DNA of 64,000 bases from Streptomyces sp. SAI-135 (GCF_029893805.1 NZ_JARXYP010000001.1:1015579-1079578), one strand, 5' to 3'. Counted from the stretch's first letter, positions 45,092 to 54,674 are shown. The notes: generated by a model from the sequence alone, not told the origin. Numbers and translations: made by a program.

Positions 45092-47704
45092 ATGAGTGGC
45101 GTTGCGGCGACAGCCGCGGTGCTGCCGGCGTTCACCAACTCCTCCTTGCTCGACGGGCCAGAGCCTCCTGCACGGCGGGATGGTCTGCGGTTGCTGCCCG
45201 GCGGAGGCCTGGATGACGCGCTGCGGCTGGGTCGGGGGATGCGACTGCGGTTGCTGAACGCGGTCCGGGCCCTGCTGGCGGACCCTTCTCTGGCTGGGCT
45301 CGGGGACGCTGCGCGGTTGGCGGCGGTCGCGCTGTACGCCAAGTCGCGAGCGCCTGAGGGGCGCAAGGATGACCTCCTGTCGTACATCTGGGGTGCGGAG
45401 CTGAGTCGGTGGCTGGGCATGACGGAGTCGACGGTCCATCACGACGTGCTGCCGGTGCTGCGAGAGGCCGACGCCCTGCACACCCGGGTGGTCACCAACG
45501 CTGAGGGACATCCGGTCGGGCTGGACTGCCTGGTCATGCCGCTGTGGCGGGCGCATCAGGACGGGGGAGCGGCGCACCCGCTGGCTCTGTCGAAGGTGGA
45601 GCTGGCGGTGCTGTTGCGCTTGCTGGAGGCCTTGTTCGGCCCTGGTTGGAGGCCGGAGGGCAAGGAACCGACACCGCCGGGGCTGCTGGCCGGCCGGACG
45701 GGCAAGGGGGCGGCGACCGACCGGCTCGGGCTGTTGTTGATGGTGCTGAACACGCGGGCGTCGGGCTGGCTGCAGCTGTGTGGCGGCTTGGTGCGGAAGA
45801 AGGAGGGGCGAGGGGCGGCGACGCTGTCGCGGCTGCTGGGGTGCTCGCCGTCGGGGGCGCGGAAGGTGTTGGCCCGGCTGACGGATGCCGGGGTCGTTGC
45901 CCGGGGGCGGAAGGCGACGGCGACGCGCATGAAGGGCCGTGGTCAGGTCATGCTGCTGCCGGTCGCCCGCGCGCACGGCCGGGTTCTGGCCCTTGCGGAG
46001 GCCGTTGAGGGCTCCGGAGCGGTGTTTTCGCAGCGTCCTGATGGTGCGTTCGGAGATCTTGCTCCTGGCCAGGATGCGAATTCCCTGGGTACGCCTGAGG
46101 TTTGTAGTGCCGAGCAGGTCGTGGAAGCGGGGGATCGGGAGCGTCCCGATGGTGCAGAGTTCCACGCAGACCACGCTCCTGTGGTTACTCCCGTCGTTCC
46201 CCTCCCGCTCTCTGAGGGTTTTTCCGGCGAAGGCCGCGGGGGTGAGGGCCGTCGGCCGGAGCGCGTGTGCGTGCGCGAGGATCAGGCCGCGGATGGCGAG
46301 CACACCGCTGTCGAGTCTGCGTTGCCGGTGGTGGAGGTCGGCCCGTTCCGCGGGGAAAAACCTGGCAAGTCCGCGGTCGATGAGCAGGGTGGGCAGCTTG
46401 CCGGCGGGACGCAGGCCGGTGGCTGGCCGAAGGCCGTGGTGGGTGGAAAGACGCGGCAGCAGGGGAGGCCGGACCTTCCTGACGATCTTGGTCTGCGGGT
46501 GGCGCTGGGACCGGTCGCGTGGCTGTGGGCGGGGCTAAACCGCTGGCAGCAGGACCAGGTCGTGGCGGCGGTGAAGGCTGAGCTGGAGCGGCTGAAGGAC
46601 CTGTTGATGCAGCCGGAGGGTGCGCCGCGGCTGCTGGCCGACCGGCTCACCGACCGGCTGGAGGAGACCGGTGGCGAGGCGCGAGTGAGCAGACCGTTCG
46701 GCTGGATCACTAGGCGGGGCCTGGTGCAGCGGCCAGCGTGCTCGGACGTGCGCTGTGACGACGGGATCCGGCTGGACACCGGCGGCGACTGCGCGAACTG
46801 CGGGAACGTGATTCACTTTCGCCGTGCCCGTCGGGTGCGGATCTCGGCTGACATCGACCGGGAGCTGCCCGCCCTCGGTGTGACGGAGCGCCGTCGGGTT
46901 CTCGAGGACCGGCTGCGTGAGTACGCCGTGGCGGAGGCCGAGGACTTCGTGTGGCGCCGTGAACAGGCGCGGGCGGAGCAGGCCCGGCGGGAGGCGGCTC
47001 GTGGAGCTGCCCGGGAGCGGGGGGAGCGTGAGCGGCAGGAGGCGGCGGCCGCCGAAGCGGTGCGCCAGGAACTGCCGTGCGGGGAATGCGGGCGAGAACG
47101 GTCGGCCGGGCTGTGCGAGGCATGCGGTCTTCGGCGCCGGACCGAGGCAGCGATCGTGGAGGCCGGGCTGGTCGCGGCGACCTGGGCGGCAGACCTGGAC
47201 GATGCCGCCGACGTCGCCGCGGTGGCCGCGCACGTCCGCTCGACGTTGGAAGCCGACATCGAGGCGACCCACCAGCAGTTCCTTGAGCTGGTGGAGCCGG
47301 GCGAGCTGGAGGCGGACCCTGTTGCGGCGGCCGCCGTGCTCGCATTCGACGCCTGGCAGACCGTGGAGCAGGCGCTGCCCGAGTACCGCAGCAGCGCTCT
47401 CGGGCGGCTGGGCAGGACTCCTGAGGCCGAGGAGGAAGCACGCCGGGCCTACAAGACCGAGCAGAACCGCCGCTGGTTCCGCGCGAACCCGAACGGCGCG
47501 GACGCCGTCGCCGCAGCGACGAAGGCCGCCGACACTGCCAGAGAGCGCACCGCCGAGTACCTGTGTACGGTGCGGCTGGAGCAGCTGCGCGAGCGCACCG
47601 CAGACCGTACCGAGCAGGCAGCGGCCGCGCCGTGGGCGGCCCGGCTGACCGCGCTGGCCGAGTGCCCGCTGGACGGAGAGACGGCTGGCGTGGTGATCGC
47701 GTGA
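45092..47704 (+). CDS. Large winged-helix/zinc-motif plasmid-type protein
   Basis: 870 aa. N-terminal part: LRLGRGMRLRLLNAVRALLA and a winged-helix-like WGAELSRWLGMTESTVHHDV; a second HTH is GAATLSRLLGCSPSGARKVL (about 255-275). A Gly/Glu-rich linker (340-460) and LRVALGPVAWLWAGLNRWQQ follow. Zinc sites are CSDVRCDDGIRLDTGGDCAN plus C (about 545-570) and LPCGECGRERSAGLCEACGL (about 660-680), flanked by an Arg/Glu-rich coiled coil. The architecture matches replication or partition-type proteins of Streptomyces plasmids and integrated elements. A GTGA overlap links it to a DciA-like fragment. Confidence 0.72.
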   Translation: MSGVAATAAVLPAFTNSSLLDGPEPPARRDGLRLLPGGGLDDALRLGRGMRLRLLNAVRALLADPSLAGLGDAARLAAVALYAKSRAPEGRKDDLLSYIWGAELSRWLGMTESTVHHDVLPVLREADALHTRVVTNAEGHPVGLDCLVMPLWRAHQDGGAAHPLALSKVELAVLLRLLEALFGPGWRPEGKEPTPPGLLAGRTGKGAATDRLGLLLMVLNTRASGWLQLCGGLVRKKEGRGAATLSRLLGCSPSGARKVLARLTDAGVVARGRKATATRMKGRGQVMLLPVARAHGRVLALAEAVEGSGAVFSQRPDGAFGDLAPGQDANSLGTPEVCSAEQVVEAGDRERPDGAEFHADHAPVVTPVVPLPLSEGFSGEGRGGEGRRPERVCVREDQAADGEHTAVESALPVVEVGPFRGEKPGKSAVDEQGGQLAGGTQAGGWPKAVVGGKTRQQGRPDLPDDLGLRVALGPVAWLWAGLNRWQQDQVVAAVKAELERLKDLLMQPEGAPRLLADRLTDRLEETGGEARVSRPFGWITRRGLVQRPACSDVRCDDGIRLDTGGDCANCGNVIHFRRARRVRISADIDRELPALGVTERRRVLEDRLREYAVAEAEDFVWRREQARAEQARREAARGAARERGERERQEAAAAEAVRQELPCGECGRERSAGLCEACGLRRRTEAAIVEAGLVAATWAADLDDAADVAAVAAHVRSTLEADIEATHQQFLELVEPGELEADPVAAAAVLAFDAWQTVEQALPEYRSSALGRLGRTPEAEEEARRAYKTEQNRRWFRANPNGADAVAAATKAADTARERTAEYLCTVRLEQLRERTADRTEQAAAAPWAARLTALAECPLDGETAGVVIA

Positions 47705-47907
47705 TCGGTGAGGTGAACCGGGGCGACCTCGCGCGCCAGGCCTTGGCCGCTGCCCGGGAGGCGGCGAAGAAGAGCGATTGCATCACGCAGAAGGCGAAGC
47801 CGAAGCAGTCCCGGACGCAGGTCGTGCGGCGTGACGACCGCGAGCCGCTCGGGCTCGGCACCGCGATCGTGAGTCGAGTGTCACTGCCTTCACAGCAGAG
47901 CAGCTGA
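47701..47907 (+). CDS. DciA (DUF721)-like N-terminal fragment
   Basis: 68 aa from GTG 47701, overlapping the upstream stop by four bases. GEVNRGDLARQALAAAREAA and VVRRDDREPLGLGTAI match the N-terminal half of actinobacterial DciA/DUF721 proteins, which load the replicative helicase. The conserved C-terminal domain is missing: the frame turns into SRVSLPSQQSS and stops. It may be a truncated pseudogene. The pairing with a plasmid-type DNA-binding protein suggests a replication role for both. Confidence 0.55.
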   Translation: MIGEVNRGDLARQALAAAREAAKKSDCITQKAKPKQSRTQVVRRDDREPLGLGTAIVSRVSLPSQQSS

Positions 47908-48042
47908 AGGTTCCGCACGAGGGAGTTCAGGTGGCGGGGGATGGGAGCCCCCGCGTGAGGGAAGGGCAGGTGAAGTCGGTTCGCAATCACGGGTGTTCGC
48001 CTACCTGGCGGGCCGCATCAAGAATCCAACGGAGGGACAGAC

Positions 48043-49413
48043 ATGGGGCGGTTCACGCGGAGATCCGGGCAGGACGACGGTGCAAACGATCAGTCGCACT
48101 GGCTGGAGCAGGCTGTCGGGGCCGGCGACGCAGACTTCGACCAGGCCGAGTTACTCGACGACTATGCGGTGCTGCGGTGGCAGACCGCAGGAGGCGGAGT
48201 CGGTCTGGCGCACTCGCTGATCGACGGCAACGCCAGCCCCCAGGCAGTGATCCGGGCCCTGCGCCGGCTTCACGGCGAGCATCTGGCCGACCGGTACGCG
48301 TGTGTGGTGGCCGCCCAGACCGGCACCCAGGTGACAGACCCCGACGTGCCCCAGCTACTGGCCTGTGATCTCAACGGGACAGGCCGGCAGTACGAGACGA
48401 CCTGGGCCCAGCTGTCGGCCGTACTCGGGCAGCCGGCCCCCTACTGGTTCCACAGTCTGCGTGACCGCGACGCGATCGCCGCCTGGCGCCCGGGCGCACC
48501 GCCCGCGGTCGTCCCCGCACGTGACATCCGCACCCCGATCACCGCACTCGTGGAACTCGCCGCCGATGAGCCCGACGGCTCCCCGGCAGCTGAACTGTGT
48601 TGGTACCTCGCGCGGGAGATCCGCCGTCGCGGCCACGCCTCTGCGACCCGCAACATCGCCGAACTGCGCAAGAACGCCGCTGACGGCGGCGACGGCGCTC
48701 ACCTGGTCCTCGGCGCGGTTCCCGCCCCCATCAGCCGGCCCGCCCCGCAGGAACCCTCGGAGATGGTCCGCCGTGCTGGCTGGCTGACCATCACCGCACG
48801 CCGCGATGTCCTCGCGCACCGGGTCGCGGACTTCTCCCAGCGCTGGGACGGAGGCCAGGACTGGCACACCGGTGCCATGACCGCAGTGGAACCGGACGCC
48901 TGCCCAACGGCCCGCGAGTGGGCCGCGCGCCTGGTCCCCGCGCCGTCCGACAAGCCCCCCACGGTCGTGGAGAAAGTACTGCTCGACAACGCCCGCGACC
49001 CCGACAGCGACGTCCTCCTCGACGATCCTGTCGCCGGCGTCCCGGTTCTGCACCGCGCACTCCGCACCCGCAACGACGACCTGTTCACCTACACCCTCCA
49101 GCGCCTGCCCACCCAATCGCCGCTCGCCGAGCTCATCCTCAGCAACAACACGTCCTGGGTACGCACCCAGGACGGCACCCTGTGGCTCGCGCCCGAGAGG
49201 GACGGCTGGGGGATCGGATTCGGCTACTCGGGCAACGGCTGCCACACCCTCGCCCGCCTCGTCGACGTCCTCCTCGACGACATCTCCGCGCCCGCGGTCA
49301 AACCCCACGACCCTGAACCTCCACGGGGCCTGTTCCAGCTGCTGCGGAAAACACCCGCGGACGGCAGGACCCTGTACACCCGAACCCAGTTGCTTGCCGC
49401 CCGAGGCGCGTGA
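48043..49413 (+). CDS. Unknown 456-aa protein
   Basis: ATG 48043 has a good RBS (GGAGGGACAGAC). The protein is acidic and looks globular: DDYAVLRWQTAGGGVGLAHS, YACVVAAQTGTQVTDPDVPQ, PITALVELAADEPDGSPAAE and LWLAPERDGWGIGFGYSGNG. No membrane span, signal or nucleotide motif is seen. It follows the plasmid-type replication genes in the same direction and may belong to the same element. I do not recognise a family. Confidence 0.68.
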   Translation: MGRFTRRSGQDDGANDQSHWLEQAVGAGDADFDQAELLDDYAVLRWQTAGGGVGLAHSLIDGNASPQAVIRALRRLHGEHLADRYACVVAAQTGTQVTDPDVPQLLACDLNGTGRQYETTWAQLSAVLGQPAPYWFHSLRDRDAIAAWRPGAPPAVVPARDIRTPITALVELAADEPDGSPAAELCWYLAREIRRRGHASATRNIAELRKNAADGGDGAHLVLGAVPAPISRPAPQEPSEMVRRAGWLTITARRDVLAHRVADFSQRWDGGQDWHTGAMTAVEPDACPTAREWAARLVPAPSDKPPTVVEKVLLDNARDPDSDVLLDDPVAGVPVLHRALRTRNDDLFTYTLQRLPTQSPLAELILSNNTSWVRTQDGTLWLAPERDGWGIGFGYSGNGCHTLARLVDVLLDDISAPAVKPHDPEPPRGLFQLLRKTPADGRTLYTRTQLLAARGA

Positions 49414-49642
49414 CGCCACCCTCGGGCCGTGAAGCGACTACCTCATACGGGTGGCCGTTGGCCGGGGGAGTTCCGGCAGAACAGCACACGGGCCACGTTT
49501 GTCGTTGGGTTAGCCGACTGGGCGGCCCACGACGCCACTTGTTGCCTCCGTTGGTGGTGATGACAGGGATCCGTACTGCGATCCATGAAGCGAGCTCGCC
49601 AGGCATTGGCGCCGGAACAAAGGGCGTGCCCTCCCTCTCCGC
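49414..49642. other. No recognisable gene
   Basis: About 230 bases between the 456-aa gene and a fused remnant. It probably holds the junction where an element was inserted or lost. Confidence 0.35.
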
Positions 49643-49878
49643 CACACCACGCACAACGACTCTGGAGCCATCGCATACCCGCGTACGCGTCCCCCGCCGA
49701 GCTCGCCGAGCTCGCGGACGACCCTGCGCTTGACGCCTTCCGCCCCAAGCGGCCCACCGTTCTGTCCTATGGTCTGGGTGCCGACTCGACAGCGATCCTG
49801 GAGGAACGGGACGCCGAGTTGGAGGCGGCGCGGGCTGCCAACCGGGAGCTCACCAGGGCCCTGAACCATCGAGGGTGT
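49643..49878 (+). pseudogene. Fused remnants: PAPS-reductase-like start and coiled coil
   Basis: The frame reads LWSHRIPAYASPAELAELAD, then RPKRPTVLSYGLGADSTAIL, the PP-loop (SYGLGADST) of phosphoadenosine-phosphosulfate-reductase-type ATP pyrophosphatases. At about 49800 it switches directly to EERDAELEAARAANRELTRA, the coil also found at 39828-39941. Two unrelated genes are thus joined by a deletion. Confidence 0.55.
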
Positions 49879-49942
49879 CTGCAGACCGGCGTCGTGTACA
49901 ACTGCACTACTCTGAGAGGTCATTCGGGCTTGGGGGGGAAAC

Positions 49943-50254
49943 GTGTCGCAGGAGCCGTGGGCCGAGCTGGGCGAGACCGTGGCTGCCATCCGTACGCAGT
50001 TGCAGCAGGCCATTGATGAGGGCAGCAGCAAGGCACTGAGGTTCCGTACCGGACCGGTGGAGCTGGAGTTCACTGTGGAGGTCCGGAAGGAGGGCGAGGC
50101 CGGAACGAAGATCTTCGTGCTGCCGTGGTCCGCCCAGGCCCGCGGTGCGGCCAGCGCGAGCCGGGTCCACACCATCAGGCTCACCTTGCAGCCCATCGAC
50201 GCCGAAGGCGAGGACGCTCGCGTCTCCCGCGACGTCGAGCAGCGTCCGTCCTGA
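49943..50254 (+). CDS. Trypco2-domain protein
   Basis: 103 aa from GTG 49943. The whole protein is one trypsin-co-occurring (trypco2) domain: ELGETVAAIRTQLQQAIDEG, a helix, followed by LRFRTGPVELEFTVEVRKEG and strands ending in TIRLTLQPID. Family knowledge: trypco domains occur beside or fused to trypsin-like proteases and NTPases in bacterial conflict systems, as adaptors. It lies 19 bases upstream of exactly such a gene, so the two form an operon. Confidence 0.85.
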   Translation: MSQEPWAELGETVAAIRTQLQQAIDEGSSKALRFRTGPVELEFTVEVRKEGEAGTKIFVLPWSAQARGAASASRVHTIRLTLQPIDAEGEDARVSRDVEQRPS

Positions 50255-50273
50255 TCACCGGCGCTGACGAGCC

Positions 50274-53200
50274 ATGGGAATGGAGGCGGAGGCTCTGCTG
50301 CGGGTCGTCGAGGTGTGGGTCCCCCTCACCCGGCGGGTGGGCAGCGGCTACCTGCTGGCGGACCACTTAGTGCTGACCGCTTACCACGTGGTGCGGGACC
50401 TGCCGCCAAACACGCCGGTGGAGGTTCGGCCGCTGGACCGGCATGCGCGCCACCGTTGGCTGGCGTCGCAGGTCTGCTGGCCGACCGCTCCGGTGGACCT
50501 CGACCGTTTCCCTGAACAGGACGTGGCACTGCTCGCCATCGAGGAATCCGCCTGGAGGGAGGAGAGACTGCCGGGCAGGATGCGATTCGGTGAGGTCACC
50601 GGCCAGGAGCGGGTGCCCTGCCAAGGCATCGGATTCCCGGACGCGGAAGCACGCCCCGGCAACCTGCGCGACACCATGGTCGTACGCGGCAGCGTAGACC
50701 CCCTGCAGGCGGTCAAGTCCCGGCTGATGACCGTCCACGTCGACGAGGGCATCGTGCCCCGGCAGCGGGCCGGCGGGTCGGGCTGGGCTGGCGCATCCGG
50801 CACCGCCCTGTTCTGTGGCCCGCTGCTCATCGGCGTACTGGTGACCGATCGCGCTGTCGCGGACGATGCCAGTGTCCTGGCTGCGGTGCCCATCACCGCT
50901 CCGGCGGGGCTGCCGGCATTCCGCGCCGCACTCGCTGCGCACGGCCTGTGCAACATGGTGATCGAACCCGCGCCAGTACCCGACACGGAGCGGCTGCTGG
51001 CCCCGTACCTAGCGGCCGTTGCCAGGGCCGTCCGTGACCACCCCTACCCCGCAGCCCTGCCTGGTCGGACCGCCAGCCGCCTTCCCCCGCTTGCCGACGT
51101 CTATTTGCGCCAAGACTTGCGTACCCACCATCGCTCGGAGCACCAACCGTCGGACGCGGACCGGCCTGCGGATAAGACGGTGGTGGCGGACACGCTTTCG
51201 CCGGACGACGTGCTTGCGCAGCCGCACAATGGAATCGTCGTGGCTGGCCCCGGGGGCGGCAAGTCAAGCCTGCTGCGCACATGGGCGGCCGAATTGACCC
51301 GCCGTGTAGTGGAGGGGACCTCAGCCCAGATCCCAGTGCTCGTCCAGGCCGCGTCCCTGACGCCCGCACCCGGGACGAAGGGTGTCCCGTTTCCGGAGGT
51401 GCTGGCCACTGCGGTCACGGACGAGCTCTCTCCCCACGGACTGAACGAAACTCTTACGCCCCATTTCTTTCGCACCCGGCCTCAGTACGCGGCCCGTTGG
51501 CTCGTCCTGGTGGACGGCTTGGACGAAGTCACCGCCGAGTATCCGAGAAGCAGGCTGATGAGTACCCTGGCGGCCCAGGATCCTCAGGTGTACCGATTCG
51601 TGGTGGCCACCCGCCCGGCGCCGGAGAGCGAACTAACCGCTCTCGGCGCGGACGTGTCCCGGTATACGTTGCAGCCCTTCTCCTCGTCGGATCTGCGCAC
51701 CGTCGCCCGACGCTGGTTCGCGGCCTTGCCCGGAACCCGTCAAGATCCGGAACGGGCCACCGAAGCCTTCCTGCGTGCCCTCGACCGCGCACGGTTGCGG
51801 AGCCCTGCCGCCGTCCCGCTGATGGCCGCCATGCTGTGCCAGGTCTATGCCGAGAACCCCCGTCAGGCCCTACCCGAGAGTCGCGGCACTCTGTATGACC
51901 GATTTCTTCTGCTGCTCCGCGAGCACCATGATTCCTCCGGCTCAGGCGGTCTGGGCGCGCAGACCATGGCCTTCGTGGCCGGCCGGCGTGAGGTGGTTCA
52001 GAGGGCCGCCAACCGTGTCGTGGAGAAGCTGCCCGACCTCCTGGAGCACCTTGCCGCCGCCCGCCACGCGGGCAGTACCGCGCTCGCGCTGGACATCGTC
52101 GCCGCCCACCCCGACGCCCGCCTTTCCTCCGACGCCGCCCAGCATGTCCCCTCCGACACCTGGCGTCGGTTCTTGGACGCTACCTTGCGCCGCAGTGGCA
52201 TGCTCAGCGCCAGCGCCGGGGACCTGGTCTTCCTGCATCAGACCTTCGAGGAGCACCTCGCGGCCCGCCATGCCGCCCGCGATCCCAGGACCTTTCACGA
52301 GCTTCTGCGCCGTCCCGGGAGATACGTTCCGAGCAGTGACGCACAGGGTGTCCGACCGCGAGTCTGGTTTCGCCGGTACTGGAAAGCTCCGTACGGAGAC
52401 GACTCCTATGTCGGCTTCCTGCTCGACGTTGCGCTCCAGAAGGACCACGACACCTGCGTCCGCTATCTGAGCCGACTGGCGTCGCAGCGCGCGGGAACGT
52501 GGGGGTACAGATTCATCGCCAACCAGGCTCGCCTGGGCACCGGCATACCAGAGGAACTCGTTCGGCGAGCCGCCGCACTTCATTCCGACTACTACGCCGA
52601 TCGCGCCAATGACCGCAGGTCCCCAGACTGGGCCAGACTGAGGGACACCGACGATCTCGCGAAGATCGATGAGCCCCGAGCCGCTCGCATCTACGCCTCA
52701 TTTGCCCTGAACACGTCGGTTGAGCCCGAACGCCGGGTAGGGGCGGCCGCAGCACTGGCGCAGCTCGGAGGACCAGACTGCGACGACGTCTACGCCGCCT
52801 TCGCGATCGACGACATGGTGCCGCGGAGCGATCGCTTGGCGGTCTTGAAGAAACTGGCCCCGGGTACCGGGTCCCGGGCCGCCAACCTGTGCCTAGTTCA
52901 CGCTGCGGACACCACTCTTGACGACCTCCAACGGCACGACGCCATCGAGGCGCTTGAGCGGTTGGGCGATCCCCGCGTCGCAGACCAGTTTCTCGCCCTG
53001 GCCACCGACACCGGCGTAGGCGACGGCATCCGGGTGGAGGCGGCTGCTGACCTGGCGCGGCTGGCCGATCCCCGCGCCGCCCAGCTGTGCCATGACTTCG
53101 CCACCGACACTGGCATGCCGGAACACGTCCGGGTCAGGGCCTGCAGAGCGCTCGCCGGTCTCGGCGACCCCCGGGCCAGGGAACTGTGCCACAGCTTCGC

Positions 53201-53831
53201 CGCCGATCACAGCCACATGATCCTCTACCGGTTGGACGCGGCCGGGGCGCTCGTAGGACTGGGAGACCCGCGCGGCGCCGAGCACTGCTACGGCGTTGCC
53301 ATCGACACCGGTGTGGAGGACTGGATCCGCTCGTCAGCGGTGGGTCGCATGGCGGAGGGGGCAGATCCCCATAGCGCCGATCGCCTCGACGAGCTTGCCG
53401 GAAATATGGCGCTCGGAGCCTCCCTCCGACTGGATGCGGCCCAGGCACTTCACCGCCGAGCGGACGTTCGAGCTGCCAACCGCCTCAACGCTCTTGCCGA
53501 CAGCACAGACCTTCAAGTCCACGAACGATTCAGCCTGGCCAACGTGCTCGTCGAGCTCGGTGACGCCCGCGCGGCTGACGTCTACGTGACAGTGAGCGCC
53601 GACGCCACACTCGACGGCTGGGGGCGGGTGGCCGTGGTGGAGAAGCTCCTAGAGCTCGACGACATGCGCGCCCCGGACGTCTACGCCCGCCTGGCCGGCG
53701 ACGTGAGCCTTAAAGCGGAGGTCCGCAGGTACGCGGCGAAGCTGCTGAGCGGACTCGGCGACCCTCGCGCCGTGGACCTGCTTCAGGCGCTCGATGCCGA
53801 CCCGAGCCACGCCGACTCCGACCGCAGGTGA
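50274..53831 (+). CDS. Trypsin-NACHT-HEAT conflict protein
   Basis: 1185 aa from ATG 50274. Residues 1-225: a trypsin-like protease, with His38 (VLTAYHVVRD), Asp83 (EQDVALLAIE) and Ser175 (GWAGASGTALF) all present. Residues about 305-700: a NACHT NTPase with Walker A GPGGGKSS (325-332) and Walker B RWLVLVDGLDEV (409-419). Residues about 790-1180: repeated units of about 31 residues (LGDPRARELCHSFAADHS type), HEAT-like sensor repeats. This is the order of bacterial NLR-like sensors with a protease effector. It likely detects an invader and cleaves host proteins. All catalytic motifs are intact. Confidence 0.92.
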   Translation: MGMEAEALLRVVEVWVPLTRRVGSGYLLADHLVLTAYHVVRDLPPNTPVEVRPLDRHARHRWLASQVCWPTAPVDLDRFPEQDVALLAIEESAWREERLPGRMRFGEVTGQERVPCQGIGFPDAEARPGNLRDTMVVRGSVDPLQAVKSRLMTVHVDEGIVPRQRAGGSGWAGASGTALFCGPLLIGVLVTDRAVADDASVLAAVPITAPAGLPAFRAALAAHGLCNMVIEPAPVPDTERLLAPYLAAVARAVRDHPYPAALPGRTASRLPPLADVYLRQDLRTHHRSEHQPSDADRPADKTVVADTLSPDDVLAQPHNGIVVAGPGGGKSSLLRTWAAELTRRVVEGTSAQIPVLVQAASLTPAPGTKGVPFPEVLATAVTDELSPHGLNETLTPHFFRTRPQYAARWLVLVDGLDEVTAEYPRSRLMSTLAAQDPQVYRFVVATRPAPESELTALGADVSRYTLQPFSSSDLRTVARRWFAALPGTRQDPERATEAFLRALDRARLRSPAAVPLMAAMLCQVYAENPRQALPESRGTLYDRFLLLLREHHDSSGSGGLGAQTMAFVAGRREVVQRAANRVVEKLPDLLEHLAAARHAGSTALALDIVAAHPDARLSSDAAQHVPSDTWRRFLDATLRRSGMLSASAGDLVFLHQTFEEHLAARHAARDPRTFHELLRRPGRYVPSSDAQGVRPRVWFRRYWKAPYGDDSYVGFLLDVALQKDHDTCVRYLSRLASQRAGTWGYRFIANQARLGTGIPEELVRRAAALHSDYYADRANDRRSPDWARLRDTDDLAKIDEPRAARIYASFALNTSVEPERRVGAAAALAQLGGPDCDDVYAAFAIDDMVPRSDRLAVLKKLAPGTGSRAANLCLVHAADTTLDDLQRHDAIEALERLGDPRVADQFLALATDTGVGDGIRVEAAADLARLADPRAAQLCHDFATDTGMPEHVRVRACRALAGLGDPRARELCHSFAADHSHMILYRLDAAGALVGLGDPRGAEHCYGVAIDTGVEDWIRSSAVGRMAEGADPHSADRLDELAGNMALGASLRLDAAQALHRRADVRAANRLNALADSTDLQVHERFSLANVLVELGDARAADVYVTVSADATLDGWGRVAVVEKLLELDDMRAPDVYARLAGDVSLKAEVRRYAAKLLSGLGDPRAVDLLQALDADPSHADSDRR

Positions 53832-53884
53832 GCCCCGCCACGTCATTCCCATGCGTCTGACCAAGCCCTGACTGCGGCAGTCAT

Positions 53885-54091
53885 GTGCGCGCCCAGGCTG
53901 CCTGGCTCGGCGTTCTCGCGGCTCGCGACCTGGTTGCCCTGGGCGGCCGCACGTACGTCGACGCCGTCACCGCCGTACGGCCGGACGCCCTGCGTCCCCT
54001 GGACGGATGCCGCGGCATCGGCGAGCAGCGCTCCCGACTGGCCCGCCTGGCCGCGGCCGACGATCCGCTCGGCCTAGTAGGACTCCGTTAG
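53885..54091 (+). CDS. Doubtful small protein or fragment
   Basis: 68 aa from GTG 53885: RAQAAWLGVLAARDLVALGG, YVDAVTAVRPDALRPLDGCR, ending LAAADDPLGLVGLR at TAG 54091, two bases before the convergent next gene. The composition is protein-like and helical, but there is no RBS, no family and no partner. Confidence 0.3.
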   Translation: MRAQAAWLGVLAARDLVALGGRTYVDAVTAVRPDALRPLDGCRGIGEQRSRLARLAAADDPLGLVGLR

Positions 54092-54092
54092 G

Positions 54093-54536
54093 TCAGACCT
54101 TCGCTTCAGCGACAGCCGCGCGGAACTCCTGAGTCATCAGGGCGACCGAGCCGCGCTGCACAGGAACGTCGCCGGACTCGGACGACACCCTGGTCACCGC
54201 AGCGCTCATGCGCTCGTACATCGCGGCGTCCACGACGGGCCGATGCTCCTCGGGGACCTCCCGGGTGTCCCGAACGGCGACCATCGTGCCGAATCGCGTG
54301 CCGATCCACCCGATCGTCTCGGCTTTCCAGTCCAACTGCCGGGCCGCCTTGCGCATCGCAGCCCTGATCAGTTCGACTCCGCCGAGCCCGACGGCTTCCT
54401 CGTCGCCCAGGTTCACCTGGCAGGAGCCGCCGAAGCCGCCAGCGTTCTCGGGACTGGAGCGGCGCAGCAACGGGACCAGGGCCTCGGCCATGGCGATGCA
54501 GCGCGGATCCTTCGCGTAGGAAGCCATCGGCGACAT
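54093..54536 (-). CDS. Unknown 147-aa protein
   Basis: Start ATG 54536. The sequence is mixed alpha/beta: SYAKDPRCIAMAEALVPLLR, CQVNLGDEEAVGLGGVELIR, TIGWIGTRFGTMVAVRDTRE and RVSSESGDVPVQRGSVALMT. No signal, span or known motif. It stands divergent from the toxin-antitoxin pair across about 138 bases and converges on the NACHT region. I do not recognise a family. Confidence 0.6.
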   Translation of the reverse strand: MSPMASYAKDPRCIAMAEALVPLLRRSSPENAGGFGGSCQVNLGDEEAVGLGGVELIRAAMRKAARQLDWKAETIGWIGTRFGTMVAVRDTREVPEEHRPVVDAAMYERMSAAVTRVSSESGDVPVQRGSVALMTQEFRAAVAEAKV

Positions 54537-54650
54537 CGTAGAACCGCCCGGACGTAACGAGATGCCGTTCTGTGGGTCTCCACTCAATGGGGGTGGTGGC
54601 TCCAAGCGCGACACCGGCAGACGGTGGCCGTTCGTTCCCAGCCCGCGACT

Positions 54651-54668
54651 GCTACCACCCTGCTACCA
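54651..54668 (+). promoter_or_regulatory. Direct repeats before the antitoxin gene
   Basis: GCTACCA occurs at 54651-54657 and again at 54662-54668, 11 bases apart start to start (about one helical turn), and ends six bases before the GTG start. This is a typical layout for autoregulation by ribbon-helix-helix antitoxins. Confidence 0.5.
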
Positions 54669-54674
54669 TGAGGT

